This document shows positions 31,001 to 39,204 of a stretch of DNA of 64,000 bases, one piece after another. Each line of letters opens with the position of its first letter. Position 1 is the stretch's first letter. The DNA lies in the NCBI GenBank assembly GCA_045616985.1, contig JAZLHU010000013.1:1-64000 (forward strand). Reading direction: 5' to 3'. This stretch comes from RUG13409 sp045616985. Lineage in GTDB: Bacteria > Bacillota > Clostridia > Peptostreptococcales > Anaerovoracaceae. Made by a program: the position numbers and the translations under genes. The notes beneath the pieces were generated by a model. It worked only from the letters and a program-made list of their open reading frames with translations. It ran no database searches and was not told the origin of the DNA.

Positions 31001-31465
31001 CTATTTCTTTTCCTTATTACTTAAAAGCTTTTCAACTTCTGCAACAAATGTTGTTACATCCTTAAAGTCTCTGTATACGGAAGCAAATCTGACATAGGCA
31101 ACCTGATCCAGCCTCATAAGGCTTTCCATTACGCTTTCGCCGATGACTTCTGTAGAAACTTCCTTTTCCATTCTGTTGTTGAGATTACGTTCAATTTCAT
31201 CAACAACGTCCTCCATCTGAGCAACGCTTACGGGACGCTTTTCACAAGCCTTCATAATGCTTGTAAGAATCTTGTTTCTGTCAAACGCAGCACGGCTTCC
31301 GTCCCTTTTAACGACCATGAAAAGAGTTTCTTCTACCTTTTCATATGTAGTAAATCTCTTACCGCATTTCGGACATTCACGTCTTCTTCGGATAGCTTTA
31401 TATTCTTCTGTAGGTCTGGAGTCGATTACTTTTGTATCAGCTTCATCGCAATATGGGCACTTCAT
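31001..31465 (-). CDS. nrdR: Transcriptional repressor NrdR
   Basis: A 154-residue ATP-cone repressor of ribonucleotide reductase genes. The N-terminal zinc ribbon is MKCPYCDEADTKVIDSR ... RRRECPKCGKRFTTYE, followed by the ATP-cone VVKRDGSRAAFDRNKI. The ATG at 31465, after AAGGAG, gives the usual family start MKCPYC; the longer open frame upstream is not used. Two NrdR-box-like sites lie in the divergent gap before prfC (31518-31554), so it probably regulates itself. Confidence 0.96.
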   Translation of the reverse strand: MKCPYCDEADTKVIDSRPTEEYKAIRRRRECPKCGKRFTTYEKVEETLFMVVKRDGSRAAFDRNKILTSIMKACEKRPVSVAQMEDVVDEIERNLNNRMEKEVSTEVIGESVMESLMRLDQVAYVRFASVYRDFKDVTTFVAEVEKLLSNKEKK

Positions 31466-31517
31466 AGTATTTCTCCTTGTTACGTACACAATAATTTATG
31501 TTTAACAGCTTAAGTTT

Positions 31518-31554
31518 ACACTATATCTTGTGGTTTATCAACTAAAAATTGTGT
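31518..31554. promoter_or_regulatory. Two NrdR-box-like sites
   Basis: ACACTATATCTTGTGG (31518-31533) fits the NrdR box ACACwATATvTTGTGT closely. A weaker copy CAACTAAAAATTGTGT starts 21 bp further (31539-31554), two helical turns away, and abuts the prfC -10. Confidence 0.6.
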
Positions 31555-31562
31555 GATATAAT
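31554..31562 (+). promoter_or_regulatory. Extended -10 of prfC, leaderless start
   Basis: TGATATAAT ends 9 nt before the ATG at 31572. Possible -35 TTTATC at 31534-31539. No ribosome binding site. Confidence 0.6.
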
Positions 31563-31571
31563 TCCTACATT

Positions 31572-33140
31572 ATGACTACAAAAGAACAGCTTGAAAAAAG
31601 AAGAATCTTCGGTATCATATCCCACCCGGATGCCGGCAAAACTACCCTTACCGAAAAGCTTCTTTTGCATGGAGGTGCAATAAGAGAAGCAGGAACGGTC
31701 AAAGCCAGAAGAAATTCCAAATTTGCCACATCCGACTGGATGGAAATCGAAAAACAAAGAGGCATTTCGGTGACAAGCTCCGTTATGCAGTTTGAATATG
31801 CAGGTAAAGTAATATCCATTATGGATACACCGGGCCACAACGACTTCGGCGAAGATACCTACAGAATCCTCACCTCTGTTGACAGCGCCGTAATGGTTAT
31901 AGATGCTGCAAAAGGTATAGAAGCGCAAACCAAAAAGCTTTTTGCCGTCTGCAAGATGAGAGGTATTCCTATTTTTACCTTCATGAATAAGCTGGATCGT
32001 GAAGCTAAAGATCCGCTGGAGCTTTTGGGCGAGCTTGAGGATATACTCGGGATCCCTGCCGCCGCAGCAACATGGCCTATAGGTTCAGGTCTTAACTTTC
32101 AGGGTGTATATAATATACTTAAAAACGAAGTTTATCTGTACAAGGAAAAGAGGACCCTGCAGCTTGGTGATGCCGGAACGGATAACGCAGAGCTTAACGA
32201 AATCATCACTTTGAATAATATGAAGGCTCTTAAAGAGCAGCTCGAGCTTTTAGAGGGCGCGGGATATCCGGTTGACCCCGAAGCAATTTCAAAAGGAGAA
32301 CTCACCCCTGTTTTCTTCGGATCAGCCTTGGCAGATTTCGGCGTAACGGCATTTTTGGAGCAGTTTCTTGAAATGTCCCCTTCTCCGGGCCCGAGAAAGC
32401 TCGAAGACGGCGGACGCATTAATCCGCTCGACCCGGCATTTACAGGCTTTATTTTTAAGATCCAGGCTAACATGAACCCGGCTCACAGAGACAGACTTGC
32501 TTTCTTCAGAATCTGCTCCGGTACCTACGAGCATGGAATGACGGTTACTTTGTCCCGAACAGGCAAGCCTATTAAACTTGCCCAATCCACACAGCTTATG
32601 GCAAATGAACGCGAAAACGTTCAGACAGCATACGCCGGTGACATAATAGGCATTTATGACACAGGCAACTTCCAGATAGGAGATACTCTTTGCACGACCA
32701 AAGATCCAATATTCTTTGAGGCTTTGCCGACATTCCCGCCGGAGCTTTTCTGCATGGTTGCCCCAAAGGACACCATGAAGCAAAAGCAGTTCCAAAAGGG
32801 CGTACAGCAGCTTGCCCAGGAAGGTGCAATACAGGTATATCACAACGAATACAACGAAATTGTAATCGGTGCCGTTGGACAGCTTCAGTTTGAGGTATTC
32901 CAGTACAGACTTGAAAACGAATATAACGCGCCTCTTCGCATGACACCGCTTGATTTTTCAGTGGCTAAATGGGTAAAAAACGAGGATTTAGAGCGCGTTA
33001 AGTCTACGGTCGATGCAAGAACCATGCTTTTATATGATCGCTTCGATCGTCCTGTTATGCTCTTTGCAAATCCATTTACACTTAATTTTTATCTCCAGCG
33101 TTTTGACTGGATAGAGCTTTTAGATGCGACGGAAGTATAA
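31572..33140 (+). CDS. prfC: Peptide chain release factor 3
   Basis: A 522-residue translational GTPase that recycles RF1/RF2 from the ribosome. G motifs: FGIISHPDAGKTTLTEKLL, DTPGHNDFGEDTYR and FMNKLDREA. The region ARRNSKFATSDWMEIEKQRGISVTSSVMQFEY is the RF3-specific switch. Domain 2 and domain 3 follow at normal length. The start has no Shine-Dalgarno sequence and lies 9 nt after an extended -10, so translation is likely leaderless. NrdR-type boxes overlap its promoter. Confidence 0.96.
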   Translation: MTTKEQLEKRRIFGIISHPDAGKTTLTEKLLLHGGAIREAGTVKARRNSKFATSDWMEIEKQRGISVTSSVMQFEYAGKVISIMDTPGHNDFGEDTYRILTSVDSAVMVIDAAKGIEAQTKKLFAVCKMRGIPIFTFMNKLDREAKDPLELLGELEDILGIPAAAATWPIGSGLNFQGVYNILKNEVYLYKEKRTLQLGDAGTDNAELNEIITLNNMKALKEQLELLEGAGYPVDPEAISKGELTPVFFGSALADFGVTAFLEQFLEMSPSPGPRKLEDGGRINPLDPAFTGFIFKIQANMNPAHRDRLAFFRICSGTYEHGMTVTLSRTGKPIKLAQSTQLMANERENVQTAYAGDIIGIYDTGNFQIGDTLCTTKDPIFFEALPTFPPELFCMVAPKDTMKQKQFQKGVQQLAQEGAIQVYHNEYNEIVIGAVGQLQFEVFQYRLENEYNAPLRMTPLDFSVAKWVKNEDLERVKSTVDARTMLLYDRFDRPVMLFANPFTLNFYLQRFDWIELLDATEV

Positions 33141-33155
33141 ATAAAGAGGCTTAAA

Positions 33156-33671
33156 ATGAAAATAAGGCAAGCCCGTATATCGGACCTTGATACCATGCTC
33201 GGCATCTATGCCGGTGCAAAAAAATACATGGCTGCAACAGGAAACCCGACACAATGGGCACACAATGAAATGATTACTGAAGAATTCCTTGTTCCCGACA
33301 TCGAAAACAAACTGTATTATGTGGTCACTGATGATGAAGACATGGAGATTCTTGCAAGCTTTAAATATATAACCACTCCCGATCCTACCTATACGAGAAT
33401 AGATTTCGGTCAGTGGCTGAACAACGAGCCCTACGGAACGATACACAGTCTTGCAAGCAGCGGCAAGGGTCAGGGCATAGCCTTTTTTATTTTCGACTGG
33501 GCCCTTGAGCAATGTCCCAATCTCAGAGGTGATACCCATTCTGACAATTACATAATGCAGACTCTTTCAGAAAATTACGGCTTCAGGCAGTGCGGAATAA
33601 TCTACTGCCATAACGGGGATCCCAGAATTGCATACCACATCACAAGGGACATGGTATGCAAATCAAAATAA
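33156..33671 (+). CDS. GNAT family N-acetyltransferase
   Basis: A 171-residue acetyltransferase-like protein. Motif A reads IHSLASSGKGQGIAFFIFDWALEQ, where SGKGQGIA replaces the R/QxxGxG/A loop; the adjacent RGDTHSDNYIMQTLSENYGFRQCGIIY fits motif B (N..m...ekyGF). GAGG lies before the ATG and prfC ends 15 nt upstream, so they share a transcript. Substrate unknown. It ends 3 nt from the convergent gene. Confidence 0.8.
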   Translation: MKIRQARISDLDTMLGIYAGAKKYMAATGNPTQWAHNEMITEEFLVPDIENKLYYVVTDDEDMEILASFKYITTPDPTYTRIDFGQWLNNEPYGTIHSLASSGKGQGIAFFIFDWALEQCPNLRGDTHSDNYIMQTLSENYGFRQCGIIYCHNGDPRIAYHITRDMVCKSK

Positions 33672-33674
33672 AGA

Positions 33675-35432
33675 TTACTTCACAACATAGTAGAGCTTAT
33701 CATCTGCGATTCCGGCTGCAAGAACATTTGTATCATTGATTGAAAACAGACTGTCCTCCGCATAAACGCTTTTGCTATCGTAAACGACAAGACGCGGAAT
33801 TGATGTATGTTTTTTGATGAGTGACTTAGCGTGGTCGCTGAAAAATGCTACCGGATAATCGGCAATCTCTTCTGCTGAATGCAGCAATGCAAGCAGGTAA
33901 TCGCCCTGAACGCTAACGGATGATGGAGGTGTGAGGCCAATACGCTGAACACCCTTTGAATAGCCGCTGTCTATAACTTTATAAAGCCAGGAAATCACAG
34001 ACGCTTCTTCGTTCTTATAGTATACCGTAAAAAATACCGTATCATTTATTACCCAAAAATCCGCAACAGGTCCTTCCGATTTTGCAACTACTGTTTCAAC
34101 ATGCGTTCCATCAAGATCGCATTTTTTTAATGCTCCGTCAGGAGCTGTTACATACCAGATTTCATCACCTATAAGCTTCATCTTCATTGCCGGCTCTGTT
34201 AACTCAGTTGTCTTTCCCGTCTTAATATCCACAGCTACAACACATGAATAATATGGAAGAGTGACATTTGGATCACAATATTTCCTGTATTTCTTATAAG
34301 CTTCTGTCAATCTATCCGGATCCAAGCCGGCAAAAGAGTTTATACCGAGAGTGTAAACAACTCCGTTTCTTTCATACAATTCATTGCAACTAATACCACT
34401 CATGCCACCATCTTGGACTTGACGTATATACCAGGCATAAATGTATTGTTCTTCGCCAAGCTGCTTCCATTCATCTGAACCATCATAAAGAATCGAAAGA
34501 TTATTGTTTATGGGCGGAGTAAAATGGTTTGCGGCAATCCTGTACTTATCACCATCAAGATAAGTATTTTTTGTACCGTAGTAAACGATATTACCTTCAT
34601 CATCAACGCCGCTTCCGCCAAGAGAATCAAACGATCCGTCAGGGCTGAAGCAGATTTGCACATCTGACCCCATAACTGCTCCGCCAACGTGATAAGTCAT
34701 ATATAATTTATCGTCACGAACAGATAACGAAGGCGATGCTTTTGACCCTGTCGTAGAATTGATTGGCACTTCAAATACCTGTTCTGCTAATCCGCCCGAC
34801 ATTGGCGTACGCGAAATGTTGCCGTTTGTATCAACGTACCAAAAATACCCTGCATAAGAAGCAATCGAATAAAAATCTTCGCGAAGAGGCAATCTGAGTA
34901 TCGATCCGCTTTGAGCATTTCTATCGATCACAAGCCCATTTTCGCCGTCAAACGAATAGTCGCAGCCAAGCAAATCGTGCATATTATTCCATGTCATGGG
35001 AATATAGGTAATATCCCTGAACAACAAAAACGGATATGTTTGCCTGGTGTTATCAATAGGTGATCCGTTGATCGTAATAGATCCGGAAGCGATTTTAGCG
35101 CTAAGGCGTCCTGCATTTGATGAAACACGCGGTGAAGAAATGTATTTTCCTTTTACTCCAAGATCCGAAATGGAAAGCCCCTGCTTTGGTGTCCACTCAG
35201 AATACAATCCGAGAAGCTGACAACCATAATACGTCAAAGGGAGATACGTTATATCACGGTAAACGATAAACGGATACTCCTCGTTTTCAGGCACAATCGT
35301 CTGTCCTCCGAGTGTAACAGAAAAGCCCGGAAGCGCAACGGTCACAGATGAAGCCGCAAATACAGAAAACGGGAAAGCAATCGCAATCAAAACAGTAACA
35401 AGAAAAATACAAACCAATCGTTTAATATTCAT
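33675..35432 (-). CDS. Secreted protein: two stalk (copper amine oxidase N-like) domains and a beta-propeller-like region
   Basis: A 585-residue exported protein. The signal peptide ends VFAAS near residue 28. Two copies of a stalk-type domain follow (IVYRDITYLPLTYYGCQLLG and LLFRDITYIPMTWNNMHDLLG). From about residue 180 the sequence shows repeated short strands with DGxxxxI/V patterns, like DUF5050-type propellers. The ATG at 35432 lies inside the end of the M56 gene (11-nt overlap), with AAGGATGAG upstream. It is the last gene of the BlaI-M56 operon, so it may be the protein whose amount is controlled by that sensor. Function unknown. Confidence 0.75.
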   Translation of the reverse strand: MNIKRLVCIFLVTVLIAIAFPFSVFAASSVTVALPGFSVTLGGQTIVPENEEYPFIVYRDITYLPLTYYGCQLLGLYSEWTPKQGLSISDLGVKGKYISSPRVSSNAGRLSAKIASGSITINGSPIDNTRQTYPFLLFRDITYIPMTWNNMHDLLGCDYSFDGENGLVIDRNAQSGSILRLPLREDFYSIASYAGYFWYVDTNGNISRTPMSGGLAEQVFEVPINSTTGSKASPSLSVRDDKLYMTYHVGGAVMGSDVQICFSPDGSFDSLGGSGVDDEGNIVYYGTKNTYLDGDKYRIAANHFTPPINNNLSILYDGSDEWKQLGEEQYIYAWYIRQVQDGGMSGISCNELYERNGVVYTLGINSFAGLDPDRLTEAYKKYRKYCDPNVTLPYYSCVVAVDIKTGKTTELTEPAMKMKLIGDEIWYVTAPDGALKKCDLDGTHVETVVAKSEGPVADFWVINDTVFFTVYYKNEEASVISWLYKVIDSGYSKGVQRIGLTPPSSVSVQGDYLLALLHSAEEIADYPVAFFSDHAKSLIKKHTSIPRLVVYDSKSVYAEDSLFSINDTNVLAAGIADDKLYYVVK

Positions 35433-36594
35433 GATTCTCATCCTTTCTAAGCGTGCGTAAATCAATCGTTATCACAGAATACATTTCATCTTCCGGTATA
35501 TCTACTGTATTGGTTTCAATATCAGATACATCATTAAAGGAGTCCGTCTGAGGTATTATTGAATGTGATTGTTCTGAGCTTGCCGGAATATCAGATGGAA
35601 CAGTATTCAAAACCTCAGGTGTCGGTTCCGGAATAATGTCCTCCGACTCCGCAATCGGTTGATATACAGGTATAATATTCCCACGCAGAATACTCGGAAT
35701 GGCCGGAATTGCCTTTACTGTTTTTGGCGGATCAAACAAAAGAATACATGCAGCTAAAACACAAATAATCGTAAGCAATGCCTGCTTTGCGGGCGACAGT
35801 GCCTCTCGGCAAAGAATATGTCGAATACGGGCGCCTACACTCCCCGAACCAAACGAAACGTGCGAAATACCCTTCCGCTGTGCTGCAGCATTCAAAAGTG
35901 CCTGCGAATACACAATCGGAGATATTTCCGCAAAGCGAAGAACTGTTTCATCACATGCCATTTCAATGTCATTATTAAATAGCTTGAATGCAAGCCAAAC
36001 AAGCGGATTAGCCCAGTGAATCGCACAGGCACAATAGGCCAGAATTTTTTTAAGCGGATCAAAACAACGAATATGCATTGCTTCATGTAAAATAATACAA
36101 CGCATATCTTCCTGCTTTATTTCTTCCGGAAGAACAATAAACGGCCGAAACACTCCGTATACAAATGCACTGCTGATTCTTGTGCAGGTATACATAGGAA
36201 TAAGCTTTCTGTAACGATCGACCGGCGCAGACACAGCATCAGAAAGCTTTTGAAATCGTCTTCTTATAAACAGTGCAGAAATCACCGCATACAAAATAAT
36301 GGCAGTAAATACAACAAACCATATCACGGCGAATATCAACTGTAATTCATTCTGGCTGTTAATCGTTTTCGCAGCAAATGTGCCTGCAGGGTTCTTTGGA
36401 ATAAATGAAAAGCGTGCCCTTATCGAAACAGGGATTAAAAGCCGGATCCATACTGCAATCCAAAGAACAGAAACTGCCCGTTTCGGAAGACCTTTAAAAA
36501 TAAGTCGAAGCAGAATAATAATCAGAATCACAAACGAACTTTTCAGACTCGCCTCAATGTATTTTGAGAATATCGAAACAAGTATACTGCTCAT
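35422..36594 (-). CDS. M56 (BlaR1/MecR1-type) membrane metalloprotease
   Basis: A 390-residue sensor protease. Four membrane helices flank a cytoplasmic domain with the zinc motif IILHEAMHIRCFDPLKK (HExxH) and ACDETVLR with the third ligand. The C-terminal outside part is short, about 90 residues, and rich in Pro, Ser, Thr and acidic residues; the penicillin-binding sensor domain of BlaR1 is missing. Such proteases cut BlaI-type repressors after a signal. It follows the BlaI-like gene by 12 nt. The signal sensed here is unknown and is unlikely to be a beta-lactam bound in the usual way. Confidence 0.88.
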   Translation of the reverse strand: MSSILVSIFSKYIEASLKSSFVILIIILLRLIFKGLPKRAVSVLWIAVWIRLLIPVSIRARFSFIPKNPAGTFAAKTINSQNELQLIFAVIWFVVFTAIILYAVISALFIRRRFQKLSDAVSAPVDRYRKLIPMYTCTRISSAFVYGVFRPFIVLPEEIKQEDMRCIILHEAMHIRCFDPLKKILAYCACAIHWANPLVWLAFKLFNNDIEMACDETVLRFAEISPIVYSQALLNAAAQRKGISHVSFGSGSVGARIRHILCREALSPAKQALLTIICVLAACILLFDPPKTVKAIPAIPSILRGNIIPVYQPIAESEDIIPEPTPEVLNTVPSDIPASSEQSHSIIPQTDSFNDVSDIETNTVDIPEDEMYSVITIDLRTLRKDENHEY

Positions 36595-36606
36595 TAGCTT
36601 TCACAC

Positions 36607-36978
36607 CTACCCCTCAGAGGATTCGCGATACGAATCAATCAATCGTTGGAGTTCATCTATTTCTTCTTTTGACAGTTTTTCACCACCGGTAAATGCAGCA
36701 AGAAATGCCGGAAGCGAGCCATTAAAAGATGTCTCAACAAAAGAACGACTTCTTTCGGAAAAATACTCATCACGTGAGATAAGCGATGTAACGACACTAT
36801 CTTTCATTTGAAAAAAACCTCGTTCCGAAAGGCGCTTGAGCACTGTATATGTCGTTGTTCGCTTCCATTTTAATTCCTCAGCGCATCGCAAAACCAGGTC
36901 TGCTGTCGTAATCGGCTCCTCTGCCCATACGATTTCGGAAAAGATAAGCTCTGCGCTGTTTGGTTTTAATTCATTCAT
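36607..36978 (-). CDS. BlaI/MecI-family repressor
   Basis: A 123-residue winged-helix repressor. AELIFSEIVWAEEPITTADLV is the first helices, LKWKRTTTYTVLKRLSERGFF the recognition helix and wing, the most conserved part of the family. The C-terminal dimer domain with the usual protease cut region follows. The ATG at 36978, after AAGGAT, fits; the longer open frame upstream runs through the operator. It represses its own operon through the tandem operators at 37001-37034. Confidence 0.92.
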   Translation of the reverse strand: MNELKPNSAELIFSEIVWAEEPITTADLVLRCAEELKWKRTTTYTVLKRLSERGFFQMKDSVVTSLISRDEYFSERSRSFVETSFNGSLPAFLAAFTGGEKLSKEEIDELQRLIDSYRESSEG

Positions 36979-37000
36979 ATTATCCTTGGTCTCCAGGTAT

Positions 37001-37034
37001 TCTACCTTTTGTAGACAGTCTACCATATGTAGAC
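37001..37034 (-). promoter_or_regulatory. Tandem BlaI-type operators
   Basis: TCTAC-N5-GTAGA (37001-37015) and GTCTAC-N5-GTAGAC (37018-37034), centres 18 bp apart. The inner half-sites also form GTAGAC-A-GTCTAC. They cover the promoter -10 and spacer. Confidence 0.85.
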
Positions 37035-37045
37035 ATAGCTGTCAA
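37017..37045 (-). promoter_or_regulatory. Promoter of the BlaI-M56 operon
   Basis: TTGACA (37040-37045), 17-bp spacer, TAGACT (37017-37022), almost fully inside the operators, so repressor binding would block it. Confidence 0.75.
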
Positions 37046-37051
37046 TCAATA

Positions 37052-37084
37052 ATAAAAACGCTCACCCTGTAAGGTGAGCGCTTT
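37052..37084. terminator. Terminator after rplT
   Basis: CGCTCACC (37059-37066) pairs with GGTGAGCG (37073-37080) around a 6-nt loop, with T/A runs on both sides. Can work in both directions. Confidence 0.9.
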
Positions 37085-37096
37085 TATTATGCTTAA

Positions 37097-37453
37097 TTAC
37101 TTAAGTGCAGCCTTTGCTGTTTCGCAAAGCTTTGTAAATCCTGCTGCATCATAGATAGCCATTTCCGAAAGCATCTTTCTGTTGATAACAACTCCGGCCT
37201 TCTTAAGACCGTCCATAAGTCTGCTGTAAGAAATATTGTTCATTCTTGCTGCAGCATTGATTCTTGCGATCCAGAGTCTTCTGTATTCTCTCTTCTTAAG
37301 CTTTCTGCCCATTTCAGCAGATCTTAAGGATCTCATAACTGCAGGATTTGCAGCCTTGAATGTGCTGTGCCTTGAACCATAGAAGCCCTTTGCAAGCTTT
37401 AAAATTTTATTATGTCTCTTCTTAGCGTTTACGCCGCCTTTAACTCTTGCCAT
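37097..37453 (-). CDS. rplT: 50S ribosomal protein L20
   Basis: A 118-residue basic protein, MARVKGGVNAKKRHNKILKL at the start, with GSRHSTFKAANPAVMRSLRSA and FTKLCETAKAALK at the end. It binds 23S rRNA early in assembly. It is last of infC-rpmI-rplT; GGAGG precedes it. In Bacillota L20 also represses this operon through the leader RNA. Confidence 0.98.
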   Translation of the reverse strand: MARVKGGVNAKKRHNKILKLAKGFYGSRHSTFKAANPAVMRSLRSAEMGRKLKKREYRRLWIARINAAARMNNISYSRLMDGLKKAGVVINRKMLSEMAIYDAAGFTKLCETAKAALK

Positions 37454-37466
37454 TTCTTTGCACCTC

Positions 37467-37673
37467 CTACTTTCCGATCAGAACAGCCTTGATTCTCTTT
37501 TGATCTGCATGAGTCAGAATTGTGGACTTTCTGAGTCCTCTCTTTCTCTTAGGAGTCTTCTTTGTGAGAATGTGGCTCTTGTATGCCTTGTTTCTCTTAA
37601 CCTTACCGGTTCCTGTGAGCTTAAATCTCTTCATAGCCCCTCTGTGGGACTTCATCTTAGCGCCTTTAGCCAT
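37467..37673 (-). CDS. rpmI: 50S ribosomal protein L35
   Basis: A 68-residue basic protein with the family motif KMKSHRGAMKRFKLTGTGKVKRN and THADQKRIKAVLI at the end. Lies between infC and rplT, with AAAGGA before the ATG and 13 nt to rplT. Confidence 0.98.
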   Translation of the reverse strand: MAKGAKMKSHRGAMKRFKLTGTGKVKRNKAYKSHILTKKTPKRKRGLRKSTILTHADQKRIKAVLIGK

Positions 37674-37694
37674 TTTGATTATCCTTTCTGTATT

Positions 37695-38279
37695 TTATTG
37701 CTCGTCTTGTGTTGCTGCCCTGGCTTTTTCAGCCTCCTTAGCAGCCTTTGCCGCCTTCTGCTTTTCTTTTTCAGTCTTTGGAGCGATGGTCATTGAAAGG
37801 TTTCTGCCTTCAAGAACAGGAGCTTTTTCAATACTGCCGAATTCCGCAAGCCTCCTGCAGAACTCAGTCATTGTTTCCCTGCCCTTGTCTACATAACCCA
37901 TTTCTCTTCCGCGAAAACGCATGGAAATCTTGACCTTGTCTCCTCCTGTCAGGAATTTGCATACCAATGTAGCCTTGGTTTCAAGATCGTGCTCTTCGGT
38001 AAATATACCAAGCCGCATTTCTTTAACTTCCATAGTTTTTTGCTTCTTTCTGGCTTCCTTTTCACGCTTTTGCTGTTCATAACGATACTTGCCGTAATCC
38101 ATGATTTTGCATACCGGCGGAGCAGCGTTAGGTGAAATATTCACCAGATCCAGATTAGCTTCCTGAGCCTTCTCAAGAGCCTCATTGGTTGGAACTATAC
38201 CAATCAGATTACCTTCTTCGTCCAACAGACGCACCTCTTTAGCGCGAATCTGTTCGTTGATGAGAACTTCCTTGCTAAT
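37695..38279 (-). CDS. infC: Translation initiation factor IF-3, ATT start
   Basis: A 194-residue IF3. N domain: VLINEQIRAKEVRLLDEEGNLIGIVPTNEAL; linker rich in Lys; C domain: KEMRLGIFTEEHDLETKA and VKISMRFRGREMGYVDKG. A C-terminal Lys/Ala-rich tail extends past the usual end. The first codon is taken as ATT at 38279 (ATT AGC AAG), 8 nt after GGAGG. No ATG or GTG fits the family start, and an AUU-type start is typical of infC, allowing IF3 to limit its own translation. The longer ATG frame (from 38453) runs through the leader and is not coding. Confidence 0.93.
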   Translation of the reverse strand: MSKEVLINEQIRAKEVRLLDEEGNLIGIVPTNEALEKAQEANLDLVNISPNAAPPVCKIMDYGKYRYEQQKREKEARKKQKTMEVKEMRLGIFTEEHDLETKATLVCKFLTGGDKVKISMRFRGREMGYVDKGRETMTEFCRRLAEFGSIEKAPVLEGRNLSMTIAPKTEKEKQKAAKAAKEAEKARAATQDEQ

Positions 38280-38302
38280 AGCAATTACCTCCAATGTGAA
38301 AT

Positions 38303-38424
38303 AAAAAAGCGGTCGCACAAGCTCCGCCTGAATTAACCCTGGACCCAAAAGAGTTTGGTTATATGAGCCCTGCTGGCAACGCCGCAAGGCGAGAAGCGGA
38401 TAACTTCTGCTTGAATACCCCAAA
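38303..38424 (-). promoter_or_regulatory. L20-type leader with attenuator terminator
   Basis: The roughly 135-nt leader of infC-rpmI-rplT is rich in inverted repeats (AACGCCGC/GCGGC-like, GAAGCGG). It ends with a stem GCGG/CCGC (38309-38327) followed by six T (38303-38308), just before infC. The location and terminator fit the L20 leader, where L20 binding promotes termination. Confidence 0.75.
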
Positions 38425-38453
38425 ATAATAACGCCTGACCGTTGAAAAGTCAA
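38425..38453 (-). promoter_or_regulatory. infC operon promoter
   Basis: TTGACT (38448-38453), 17-bp spacer, TATTAT (38425-38430). The promoter lies inside a hairpin (AACGC-TGAC ... GTCA-GCGTT) that may also end lexA transcription. Confidence 0.75.
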
Positions 38454-38488
38454 GCGTTTTTTGCATTTATATATAATATATTCTTAAA

Positions 38489-39127
38489 TTAGCTGAAGTA
38501 TCTGAAAACACCTTTAACAAGGCCTACAATCTGACAGTTATCAACAATAATGGGATCCATACTGCTGTTTTGCGGCTGAAGTCTGATATGACCGTTTTCT
38601 TTATAGAAAGTCTTAACGGTGGATTCGGATTCAAAGTCTCCGTTTATCATTGCAACAACGATCTCACCGTTATTTGCAGTTTTCTGAGGCTGAACCAGGA
38701 TATAATCCCCATCCATGATTCCGGCTTCTATCATGGATTCTCCATGAACCGTCAGCATAAAATTGCCTTCACCTTTAACGTACTGAGCCGGAAGCGGAAA
38801 GCTTCCCTCTATGTTTTGCTCCGAAAGAACAGGTGTTCCTGCAGCAACTCTTCCCACAACAGGAATATCTATTACATCAGTACGTTCTTCAAGTTTTCTT
38901 ACGCTGCCGCCTGAGCCGTTAAGGATTTCGTACGCTCTTCTCTTTCCGGGAAGCTTTCTGATGTATCCTTCATCCTCCAATATCTCCATGGAATGATGCA
39001 CAGTGGATGTGGATTTGATATCCAAAGCCGCACAAATATCTCTTACTGTTGGCGGAATACCGTTTTTCTGAACCTCGGAAATAATAAAATTCAGGATGTC
39101 CTGCTCTCTTGATTTTAAGTCTGCCAT
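38489..39127 (-). CDS. lexA: SOS repressor LexA
   Basis: A 212-residue repressor and self-cleaving protease. The winged helix (about 1-70) contains PPTVRDICAALDIKSTSTVHHSMEILEDEGYIRK. The cleavage site is VAAGTPV (Ala-Gly), the catalytic Ser is in HGESMIEAGI and the Lys in STVKTFYKE. The ATG at 39127 follows AGGAG by 7 nt. Two LexA boxes lie 50-77 bp upstream, so it represses itself. The 61 nt to the infC promoter carry only a shared hairpin. Confidence 0.97.
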   Translation of the reverse strand: MADLKSREQDILNFIISEVQKNGIPPTVRDICAALDIKSTSTVHHSMEILEDEGYIRKLPGKRRAYEILNGSGGSVRKLEERTDVIDIPVVGRVAAGTPVLSEQNIEGSFPLPAQYVKGEGNFMLTVHGESMIEAGIMDGDYILVQPQKTANNGEIVVAMINGDFESESTVKTFYKENGHIRLQPQNSSMDPIIVDNCQIVGLVKGVFRYFS

Positions 39128-39176
39128 TTTCATACTCCTAAAATGCATACTGCAACTTCAAGAATATTCTAACACA

Positions 39177-39204
39177 CGAACATAAGTTTGTAAACAATTG
39201 TTCT
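39177..39204. promoter_or_regulatory. Two adjacent LexA boxes
   Basis: CGAACATAAGTTTG (39177-39190) and TAAACAATTGTTCT (39191-39204) fit the Gram-positive SOS box GAAC-N4-GTTC with one mismatch each, placed end to end upstream of lexA. The second runs into the stop codon of the chrA-like gene. Confidence 0.8.

Noticed and set aside
38280..38453. N-terminal extension of IF3 to the ATG at 38453
   Set aside because: The extension runs through the promoter and L20-type leader; the family start and GGAGG point to ATT at 38279.
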